NCBI GenBank assembly: GCA_900547655.1
Contig: URHQ01000093.1
Coordinates: 1-7,980, forward strand
Reading direction: 5' to 3'
Origin: an uncultured Collinsella sp.
GTDB lineage: Bacteria; Actinomycetota; Coriobacteriia; Coriobacteriales; Coriobacteriaceae
Length of the DNA stretch: 7,980 nucleotides
Shown: in pieces, positions 1-4,500 of the stretch
Layout of the letters: every line of letters starts with the position of its first letter
Numbering within the stretch: the first letter of the stretch is position 1
Position numbers and translations under genes: made by a program
Notes under the pieces: generated by a model
Seen by the model: only the letters and a program-made list of their open reading frames with translations
Told to the model about the DNA's origin: nothing
Databases searched by the model: none

Positions 1-85
1 GCGCAAGGGGCGCTGACGCGGCCCTCCCTCTTACACCACAAAAATTCGCGCGATCCCTGACTCTTTTGCACCACCTGTTTGTTTG

Positions 86-300
86 TCTTAATCCGTAACA
101 TTTTGAGTCGATTTCGCCGAGTTGCTGTTACAGATTGAGATTTTCGTTTCAGTGGAATTTGAATGTCTCGATCTGTAACATCTGGGTGGCTAAATCGTCC
201 CTATCTGTTACAGATCGAGATAAGCGAAAGGACCAGAATGAAAAATCTCAATCTGTAACAGGTGGACCTAAAAAAGGACTCTAACTGTTACGGATTGAGA
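86..300. repeat. Six 15-bp repeats, alternating orientation, 40-bp period
   Basis: Consensus TGTTACRGATYGAGA. Copies lie at 86-100 (reverse), 126-140 (forward), 166-180 (reverse), 206-220 (forward), 246-260 (reverse) and 286-300 (forward). Every spacer is exactly 25 bp and the spacers are unrelated to each other. All three forward copies are preceded by C and followed by T. The variants are mirror-symmetric about position 193: copies 3 and 4 are identical, 2 and 5 are identical, and 1 and 6 share the GG variant with one difference. Such an array is most simply a multi-site binding region for a DNA-binding protein. Candidates are integrase arm sites next to int, a partition site for the ParB-like protein, or iterons. 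Which of these is inference; the array itself is plain in the sequence. Confidence 0.9.
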
Positions 301-310
301 TGTTTGTGGG

Positions 311-347
311 AACCACCGCAAAGGTGCCTGTCCCCTTTGCGGTGGTT
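311..347. terminator. Stem-loop downstream of integrase, possible terminator
   Basis: A perfect 14-bp inverted repeat (311-324 with 334-347) has a 9-base loop. It starts 45 bases past the integrase stop, so it may end the leftward transcript, but that strand has no T-tract after it. On the + strand the stem ends in TT and two more T follow. The loop region contains GTGCCTGTCCCC, which resembles a widespread intergenic palindrome core (REP-like) in many bacterial genomes. That resemblance is from memory and not tested. Confidence 0.5.
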
Positions 348-391
348 TTGGGCTGCGAATCTTAATACTGCCACTATTAACCGCGCCCGTT

Positions 392-1552
392 TTACCTGCT
401 GGTTTGTTGGGAAATATCCCAATTTATCCCAAGTGCGTCGCAAACGGAACGCGCCACCTGCTCACGGGAGGGGCGAATATAATGTCGCCCCGACACGCCC
501 GGCAGGGAGTGGCCCATGAGCATCTCCATGAGGTCCCAGGGCATGTGCAGCTCCATCTCGCAGATAGTACGCCATGAGTTCCGCAGGTTTGACCATGGGA
601 TGCGCTCGACGCCCTCGGCTTCGCACCACTTCTTCCATCTATGGTTGCACATTCCTCGGTTCATGGGCAGTCCGTCCCCGCGATCTGCTAGCCACTCGGA
701 GCTTGCCGCGCGGCGCTCGTCTGCAATTTCGAGCAGGCGCCCTGCGGCATCCGGCAGCACCACGACCGTGCGTATGGACTTCCGCGTCTTGAGTACGCCG
801 TCCGCCGTGGGCTCGATGCCCGCTTGCTCCATCTGGCGCACGAGGTCGACCGTTGCGAGCGTTGTTGACCCTGTCGCGAACGGCAGGACCTCGTCGGTGC
901 GGATGCCCAGCGACTCGCCTGAGCGACACGATCCAAAGCACGCCATGATGAACGGCGCCTCGAGCGAGGTCCCGTGCAGGCGCCCCAGGATGTCCTTTGC
1001 CTCGGCAAGCGTGTACAGGCGCTTGGAGCGCTCACGGGTTTTGCGGGTGGGCATGGTGTATTTCACGGTGGCGGCAAACGGGTCGATGGGCAGCACGACA
1101 AAGCCCGACACGGTTCCGTATATCTTGCGCAGGGTGAGTAGGGCAGTGTCCGCCGTCGCCGCGGGGAGAGTTAGGAGCCATTCCTGCAGGTGTACAGGGC
1201 GCAGCTGGTCGACCGGCATTGAGCCCCATGTGGGGCCGACGTAGTTTGCCCACGACCTTGTGACGAGGTTGCGTGTATTCGGCGCGAGCGTGCCGGCGGA
1301 AACCTGTGCCGCCATGGTCGGTTCGAGCCATGTGCCGTACGCCTGGGCGATGGTCGGCACCGGCTTGTCATCGGCGCGCTCGACGTGGATGCGGTCGAGT
1401 TCGGTGCACGCCTCGCGGTAGGTTCCGTATACCGTCTTGGTTTTACGTTTGCGTCCGCACGGCGTGTTCTCCTGCCATCGGAGGATGTATTTCTTGCCAC
1501 GCTTGACCTCGGTGATTGAACCCCACGCGCGGCGCCTCTGCTTGCGTGTCAT
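392..1552 (-). CDS. Tyrosine recombinase / phage-type integrase
   Basis: 386 aa, a normal length for a phage or ICE integrase that joins or excises the element at an attachment site. The N-terminus (about 8-60) is a basic arm-binding region (WGSITEVKRGKKY, RKRKTKTVYGTYREA). A SAM-like core-binding domain covers about 65-165. The catalytic domain covers about 178-370: Arg210 in CRSGES, Lys255 in LKTRKSIRTVVVLP, Arg324 in SNLRNSW, His348 in MGHSL and nucleophile Tyr358 in RHYIRP. The first position of the usual HxxR box is Ser321 instead of His, and the following residue is Asn325 instead of the common His; both occur in divergent integrases. The rest of the catalytic set is intact, so it is probably active. 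The start is preceded by only a weak AGGGA. It is the last gene of the leftward block and lies beside the 86-300 repeat array, a candidate arm-site region. Confidence 0.93.
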   Translation of the reverse strand: MTRKQRRRAWGSITEVKRGKKYILRWQENTPCGRKRKTKTVYGTYREACTELDRIHVERADDKPVPTIAQAYGTWLEPTMAAQVSAGTLAPNTRNLVTRSWANYVGPTWGSMPVDQLRPVHLQEWLLTLPAATADTALLTLRKIYGTVSGFVVLPIDPFAATVKYTMPTRKTRERSKRLYTLAEAKDILGRLHGTSLEAPFIMACFGSCRSGESLGIRTDEVLPFATGSTTLATVDLVRQMEQAGIEPTADGVLKTRKSIRTVVVLPDAAGRLLEIADERRAASSEWLADRGDGLPMNRGMCNHRWKKWCEAEGVERIPWSNLRNSWRTICEMELHMPWDLMEMLMGHSLPGVSGRHYIRPSREQVARSVCDALGINWDISQQTSR

Positions 1553-1610
1553 ATAATGTCCCTAGGTTGCCCGGAGCTATCTCCGTGTTACTCCGGCATC
1601 CTTGTTGTCA

Positions 1611-1654
1611 CCCCACCGCGCCAAGGTTCCAGCCATGCGCGGTGGGGTTTCTTT
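1611..1654 (+). terminator. Intrinsic terminator, + strand oriented
   Basis: An 11-bp GC-rich stem (1611-1621 with 1637-1647) is followed by TTTCTTT on the + strand. On the - strand, which carries all neighbouring genes, no T-tract follows. It would therefore stop an antisense or rightward transcript, or act only as a weak barrier between the chaperone and integrase genes. Confidence 0.65.
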
Positions 1655-1656
1655 AT

Positions 1657-1689
1657 GTCCAGCTGTCAAAGTTTCTTTGACAGCTGGAC
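1657..1689. repeat. Perfect 15-bp hairpin with TTT loop
   Basis: Arms 1657-1671 and 1675-1689 are exact reverse complements around a three-base TTT loop. It lies 34 bases past the SecB-like stop codon. Neither side has a U-tract, so it is not a classical intrinsic terminator. It may protect the 3' end of the TAC mRNA or be a protein-binding palindrome. Confidence 0.75.
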
Positions 1690-1722
1690 TAAGCATTATG
1701 AGAAGCGCTATAAGGCCGAGCT

Positions 1723-2157
1723 TCAGCCGTCAAGTCCGAACGTCAGGATGGGCAAGTTCAGGTCTCCGCGCACTCCGCCAGATGCTAGCGTCTCGGCGAT
1801 TCTCTTCGCGTACGCGTATAGGTCACTTGCGCCGACCGAGAGGACGAGCGCATTGAACTGGTCCTCGTCGGCAACGTCCTTTGCCGAGTACAGCCCCGAT
1901 ACGGAAAGTTCCATCCCGTAGTAACCGTCAGCCTTGTCTCGCGGTTCAAGTTTGAGTGTCATGGCGAGCTGCTTATGCGTCGTGCCGTCTTCGCCTTCTC
2001 CCTGACCAACGATGCTATTGGAGAGGGAGAAGGCCCCCTCAGAGACGGTTTCGCCGTTTTCCGGAACCGAGCCACCGCTAAATGAGACGCTGTCGACTTT
2101 CCTTCCGACGCATCTAAGCGGGGTAATGTCGATTGACTGCTTGATCATGTTCGTCAT
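1723..2157 (-). CDS. SecB-like chaperone of a TAC module
   Basis: 144 aa, close to the length of SecB (about 155). The C-terminal third is the recognisable part: LYAYAKRIAETLASGGVRGD followed by LNLPILTF, which parallels SecB's 'LFPYAR...L....G.P.LNLPPVNFDAL' ending. The middle (about 65-105) alternates hydrophobic and polar residues as in SecB beta strands. SecB is a cytosolic export chaperone. SecB-like proteins encoded beside a toxin-antitoxin pair instead protect the antitoxin from degradation and aggregation (TAC systems such as Rv1955-1957 of M. tuberculosis). Here the start lies only 2 bases past the antitoxin stop, with GAGGA inside the antitoxin 3' end as ribosome binding site, so the two are coupled. 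A second ATG at 2148 is possible. Role by context: antitoxin-dedicated chaperone; assignment is fairly firm, function inferred. Confidence 0.85.
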   Translation of the reverse strand: MTNMIKQSIDITPLRCVGRKVDSVSFSGGSVPENGETVSEGAFSLSNSIVGQGEGEDGTTHKQLAMTLKLEPRDKADGYYGMELSVSGLYSAKDVADEDQFNALVLSVGASDLYAYAKRIAETLASGGVRGDLNLPILTFGLDG

Positions 2158-2159
2158 TT

Positions 2160-2675
2160 CTACATCCTCATCCTAAAGGTGCTCTCATCTGCCTTCGCCT
2201 GCGGGTTGGCGCTCCAAGCCGGTTTTCCGCCGTTAATCACCGAGAAAGCGTTGCCCTTGACTCCAGTTCCGCTTCCGTCCACGTGGACTCCGAGAGACGG
2301 AAGGACCAAGGGGTAGTCCCTTACGACGCGCATGAGTTGGCATGCCGTCGCTGTCGGTTGCGAGGCGCCGTTCTCCCAGCGGGATACGGTCGGCTTCGTC
2401 ACCCCCAGCAGCTTCTCGAATTGCGCCTGCGTCATCTTGAGCGACTTTCTGATTTTCTTGATCTCCGTTGGAGCGAGAAGGCCGTGTCTCTTGGCGTAGG
2501 CTTCGGTTATCGCTTCTGAGAGCACGCCGGCTTCCTTGATGCCAATTTCGTATTCACCGCACTCGTCACATGCGAGGCGCTCGATTCCCTCGATAGTGAA
2601 CTCTTCTCCGCGATACGTTTCCGTGAGCGGCTCGCTGGTGAGCCTCAGCTCGTGGCCGCATTCGGTACATCTCAT
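2160..2675 (-). CDS. MqsA-type antitoxin with C-terminal extension
   Basis: 171 aa. The N-terminus is a YgiT/MqsA-type zinc-binding domain with Cys3-x2-Cys6 and Cys36-x2-Cys39. The middle (about 70-119) is an XRE helix-turn-helix (MTQAQFEKLLGVTKPTVSRWENG). This is the usual MqsA layout: the first domain binds the toxin, the second binds operator DNA and represses the operon. An unusual tail follows (about 122-171) with Phe144 and Trp154, beyond the length of ordinary MqsA (about 131 aa). In TAC systems such a tail is the chaperone-addiction segment that makes the antitoxin need its SecB. The start at 2675 is set by a strong AGGAGG (2680-2685) that contains the toxin stop codon, implying translational coupling. 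Longer upstream reading would overlap the toxin out of frame and lacks support. Confidence 0.92.
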   Translation of the reverse strand: MRCTECGHELRLTSEPLTETYRGEEFTIEGIERLACDECGEYEIGIKEAGVLSEAITEAYAKRHGLLAPTEIKKIRKSLKMTQAQFEKLLGVTKPTVSRWENGASQPTATACQLMRVVRDYPLVLPSLGVHVDGSGTGVKGNAFSVINGGKPAWSANPQAKADESTFRMRM

Positions 2676-2683
2676 AATTCCTC

Positions 2684-3013
2684 CTAATGGAAGGCGCCGT
2701 CCCAGTTCATTGACCATATCTCTACGACGGGCTCCTCGTCCTCGACGAAGAACTTCACGTACCATTCGGTCTCGTCGTAAACTATTCCGCAGTAGATGTC
2801 GGCCCACGTCCCCGGCCTGTGCTCGAGTTCGACGGATTTCCTGAAATGCCTTTCCTCGATCTTGCTGAATACGTCTGCGGCGACTAAATCCGCATGTACG
2901 TAATGCTCGATGAGAAACTTTGTTGCCCGCCTTTTCATCCGAGCTGACCCCTCTGCCGTGAGCCTCTTCGCCATCTCAAGCGAATAGGTTGGTCTGTACT
3001 TGGTTCTCCCCAT
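2684..3013 (-). CDS. MqsR-family toxin (mRNA interferase)
   Basis: 109 aa, near E. coli MqsR (98 aa). The family is a ribosome-independent RNase with a RelE-like fold that cleaves mRNA and halts growth. The N-terminus MGRTKYRPTYSLE is typical of the family. HFRKS (Lys59) aligns with catalytic Lys56, TWADIY (70-74) with IWQDVY, and EWYVKFFV (Tyr85) with Tyr81. The position of catalytic Gln68 is Ala71, and I see no clear match for Lys96, so activity is probable but not certain. The start at 3013 is chosen because AAGGAG (3018-3023) precedes it; an upstream in-frame ATG at 3064 would place the promoter and operator inside the gene. It is first in the toxin-antitoxin-chaperone operon. Toxin-first order matches MqsRA. 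Confidence 0.88.
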   Translation of the reverse strand: MGRTKYRPTYSLEMAKRLTAEGSARMKRRATKFLIEHYVHADLVAADVFSKIEERHFRKSVELEHRPGTWADIYCGIVYDETEWYVKFFVEDEEPVVEIWSMNWDGAFH

Positions 3014-3028
3014 TTCGCTCCTTTTTGT

Positions 3029-3064
3029 AGTTAGCATTATGCTAACTTTTGCGCTGAAATTCAA
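3029..3064 (-). promoter_or_regulatory. TAC operon promoter with palindromic operator
   Basis: On the - strand, TTGAAT (3059-3064) and CATAAT (3036-3041) are separated by exactly 17 bases, a good sigma-70-type promoter. The -10 lies inside a perfect 19-bp palindrome, AGTTAGCATTATGCTAACT (3029-3047). The antitoxin's HTH binding there would block transcription, the usual autoregulation of TA operons. The toxin SD and ATG follow within 20 bases. Confidence 0.75.
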
Positions 3065-3071
3065 TACTGCC

Positions 3072-3121
3072 CGCCATTCCTGACGGACAACCTTTTTTGT
3101 CCGTCAGGAATGGCGTTTTTT
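3072..3121 (+). terminator. Strong intrinsic terminator, + strand oriented
   Basis: A perfect 19-bp stem (3072-3090 with 3097-3115), a six-base loop and six T (3116-3121) follow on the + strand. No rightward gene ends here. It could stop antisense transcription coming from the toxin gene side, or, read leftward, act as a stable stem insulating the TAC promoter. Confidence 0.8.
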
Positions 3122-3147
3122 GGCGGACAAGCGAGATTGCCTGCCGG

Positions 3148-3166
3148 CTACGCGGACCTTACTTGA
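3148..3166. repeat. 19-bp direct repeat, copy 1
   Basis: CTACGCGGACCTTACTTGA occurs here and again at 3873-3891, 725 bp apart, in the same orientation. The pair brackets the unrecognised gene 3297-3836. The other copy encodes the stop codon and last codons of the XRE repressor, so this copy looks like a duplicated repressor 3' end. Confidence 0.85.
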
Positions 3167-3254
3167 CCGTGCGGGTCAGCCAAGATCGCTGCACGGGGTT
3201 TCTTCGTTTAGTAGCAGTCGTTGCACTTTCTGCAACAACTTAATCAGCCACCTT

Positions 3255-3282
3255 CCCATTTTCGTGGGGTTACGAAAATGGG
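3255..3282. terminator. Stem-loop downstream of the 179-aa gene
   Basis: An 11-bp perfect stem (3255-3265 with 3272-3282) with a six-base GGGGTT loop begins 14 bases past the stop codon of the leftward gene. No T-tract follows on the - strand, so it is a candidate weak terminator or 3'-end stabiliser. Confidence 0.45.
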
Positions 3283-3296
3283 GGAACAGCTGGCGC

Positions 3297-3836
3297 CTAG
3301 GCCCCGAACAGTTTCGCGAGCGCGCCGATGGCGGCGGCTACCGTGGGGATGAGGCCGCTAGCCTTGGACGCTAAATCCAGCGCCTCGGCTGCACGCTTGG
3401 CGAAACCCTTTTCATCTGCCGCATCCGCCTCGTTGCGCATCCTGCTGATGGCAAGCTCGAGCAGGTCCTTCTCGGTATCGGTGAGGCCGTCTGCCGAGCG
3501 CACGGCATCGACCGTCCGCCTGATCTCGGCGCTTATGTTCGCCTCGGCTCGCGCCGTGGCGGTCGCATTGGTGGTGATCGTGGCGGCGGGCGCCGGCTCG
3601 GGCCCGCAGATGTTGGTCATGTTGGCTACGAGCCATCCGCGCGCCCTGCGTACGCCGTCGAGCGTCCGGCTCTGCAGGATGCCCTGTCCGCCGAAGCGGA
3701 GATAGAAGCTGAACCCCTCCATCTCGGTCATGAAGTTGTCGATGTGCTGCTGCGTGTCCTCGCCGTAGACCCCGGCAAGGATTGAGTCGCATTCGCCGAT
3801 CAGCGCGTTCATATGTCTCCTCGAATCTCCTGGCAT
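3297..3836 (-). CDS. Unrecognised protein, helical with hydrophobic C-terminus
   Basis: 179 aa; I do not recognise a family with certainty. Residues 1-78 form a compact domain with aromatic content (GFSFYLRFGGQGILQ). Residues 80-100 are a low-complexity linker rich in Pro, Ala, Thr and Asn. Residues 100-160 are predicted mostly helical and charged. The last 18 residues (LIPTVAAAIGALAKLFGA) are hydrophobic to amphipathic. The layout resembles AbiTii-like and other small accessory proteins that end in a membrane-active helix; that is a weak analogy. There is no signal peptide. Start choice: ATG 3836 has GGAGG eight bases upstream, while ATG 3812 also has GAGGAG four bases upstream and would give 171 aa. 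The gene sits between repressor and TAC operon, in a typical phage cargo position, flanked by a 19-bp direct repeat. Confidence 0.75.
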   Translation of the reverse strand: MPGDSRRHMNALIGECDSILAGVYGEDTQQHIDNFMTEMEGFSFYLRFGGQGILQSRTLDGVRRARGWLVANMTNICGPEPAPAATITTNATATARAEANISAEIRRTVDAVRSADGLTDTEKDLLELAISRMRNEADAADEKGFAKRAAEALDLASKASGLIPTVAAAIGALAKLFGA

Positions 3837-3872
3837 CAGTTCACCCTCCAATCATATATTCCGTTCCCGTGT

Positions 3873-3891
3873 CTACGCGGACCTTACTTGA
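3873..3891. repeat. 19-bp direct repeat, copy 2 (repressor 3' end)
   Basis: Same sequence and orientation as 3148-3166. This copy covers the TAG stop and last five codons of the XRE repressor. A few bases beyond the exact match (GA-CCG against GATCCG) also align with a one-base gap. Confidence 0.85.
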
Positions 3892-4283
3892 TCCGCTTCC
3901 AGCCCTTCGCCTTCAGGCGCTGCAGCCTGATTTTGGGACAGCTCGGCCTGGTCGCGTGCCGTCTCCAGGATCTTCGAGCGCCTCTTCTCGGTGCTCTGTC
4001 GGTAGCAGGTGATCAGCTCGCCCTCCTCTGGCGTCTGGTTTTGCTGGGTCTCCATTGGTGACCAGTCTCTGCCACCTAAAGTGTCTAGCGAGCATTCGAG
4101 AGCGTCAGCAATTCTCCAAGCCGCATCAAATGCCATGCTGCGGCGGCCTTGCTCGTATTCCGTGTAGCGGCTTGTCTCAAATCCGGCAAATTCCGCAAAT
4201 GCTGCGGCGCTTTTGAAGCCGGCGGACTTCCTGAGCAACTGTATGTTCTTACCGATCCGTTTCCTAAGAGTGTCTTCTGTCAT
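3873..4283 (-). CDS. XRE-family transcriptional repressor
   Basis: 136 aa. An N-terminal helix-turn-helix covers about 5-70 (IGKNIQLLRKSAGFKSAAAFAEFAGFETSRYTEYEQGRR as two stretches, then AWRIADALECSLDTLGGR). A short C-terminal helix (LITCYRQSTEKRRSKILETA) resembles the tail of small phage or ICE repressors, where it aids oligomerisation. There is no peptidase (LexA-like) domain, so induction would not be by self-cleavage. The start at 4283 has GGAGGAGG closely upstream; an in-frame ATG at 4301 lies before that SD. It is divergent from another XRE gene at 4501 and the shared gap carries operator-like sites inside both promoters, so this is probably the maintenance repressor. Its last codons form one copy of a direct repeat. 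Confidence 0.88.
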   Translation of the reverse strand: MTEDTLRKRIGKNIQLLRKSAGFKSAAAFAEFAGFETSRYTEYEQGRRSMAFDAAWRIADALECSLDTLGGRDWSPMETQQNQTPEEGELITCYRQSTEKRRSKILETARDQAELSQNQAAAPEGEGLEADQVRSA

Positions 4284-4309
4284 TGGGCCTCCTCCCATCA
4301 TTACCTAAG

Positions 4310-4338
4310 AAATTAAGGCAAAGCGCCAAAGTTTTCAA
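4310..4338 (-). promoter_or_regulatory. Leftward promoter of the repressor gene
   Basis: On the - strand TTGAAA (4333-4338) and TAATTT (4310-4315) have a 17-base spacer. The operator-like site at 4311-4327 covers the spacer and the -10, so repressor binding would autoregulate the gene. Confidence 0.65.
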
Positions 4339-4411
4339 TCAAATACTGAAATCTTTGTTGACAATTAGGCGGAGAGCCGTAACATTGAATACAGAAATTA
4401 GGCAGAGAGCC
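4311..4411. promoter_or_regulatory. Three operator-like sites
   Basis: Related sites lie at 4311-4327, 4363-4378 and 4396-4411. The last two read AATTAGGCGGAGAGCC and AATTAGGCAGAGAGCC; the first is AATTAAGGCAAAGCGCC. Each contains a GGC-N5-GCC dyad preceded by AATTA. The first sits in the leftward promoter, the second in the rightward promoter spacer, the third just past the rightward start point. This matches a divergent repressor switch. Confidence 0.75.
4358..4385 (+). promoter_or_regulatory. Rightward early promoter
   Basis: A consensus TTGACA (4358-4363) and TAACAT (4380-4385) are separated by 16 bases. An operator-like site (4363-4378) fills the spacer. The transcript would begin near 4392 and carry a leader of about 110 bases with two strong inverted repeats before the XRE gene at 4501. 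Confidence 0.7.
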
Positions 4412-4414
4412 AAA

Positions 4415-4438
4415 AACATCTTCTATATAGAAGATGTT
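4415..4438. repeat. Perfect 24-bp palindrome centred on TATATA
   Basis: Two 12-base arms (4415-4426 and 4427-4438) are exact reverse complements with no loop, centre at 4426/4427. GCC and GGC triplets lie just outside. As DNA it could be a dimeric protein site; as RNA it would be part of the leader of the rightward transcript. Confidence 0.85.
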
Positions 4439-4440
4439 AC

Positions 4441-4470
4441 GGCTGAGGTTGACAGCGCTCAACCTCAGCC
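4441..4470 (+). promoter_or_regulatory. Leader hairpin, possible attenuator
   Basis: A perfect 12-bp stem (4441-4452 with 4459-4470) and six-base loop are followed by CTCTCGTTCTCG, only moderately U-rich. It lies 30 bases before the start codon at 4501 and could act as attenuator or mRNA stabiliser. Confidence 0.6.
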
Positions 4471-4500
4471 CTCTCGTTCTCGCAGATGAAGGAGTTGTCA

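Larger units (their letters stand above)
1..391. other. Gene-free left end
   Basis: I see no convincing gene here. A short open frame beginning near 262 runs through the repeat array and a stem-loop into the integrase 3' end and is not credible. The stretch holds three things: about 85 bases with no recognised element, the regularly spaced inverted-repeat array at 86-300, and the stem-loop at 311-347. It is AT-richer than the coding regions. Its position directly downstream of an integrase gene is where attachment-site DNA often lies. No tRNA-like sequence or obvious core site is visible. Confidence 0.6.

Noticed and set aside
1..85. tRNA or attachment core at the left edge
   Set aside because: No cloverleaf-forming or CCA-type 3' end was seen, and no matching copy of this sequence elsewhere in the window.
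86..300. CRISPR array
   Set aside because: The repeats are only 15 bp, alternate in orientation, and no cas gene is present. CRISPR repeats are direct and usually longer.
262..519. 85-aa reading frame in the left end
   Set aside because: It starts in the repeat array, crosses a stem-loop and runs into the integrase 3' end. No SD precedes it.
516..1244. 242-aa reading frame on the + strand within the integrase
   Set aside because: It is antisense to an integrase with a nearly complete set of catalytic residues, and its own translation has no recognisable motif.
2676..2807. Longer antitoxin start at 2807
   Set aside because: It would overlap the toxin gene in another frame, encodes an arginine-rich stretch, and bypasses the strong SD directly before ATG 2675.
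3014..3064. Longer toxin start at 3064
   Set aside because: It would place the -35, -10 and palindromic operator inside the coding region. AAGGAG before ATG 3013 fits better.
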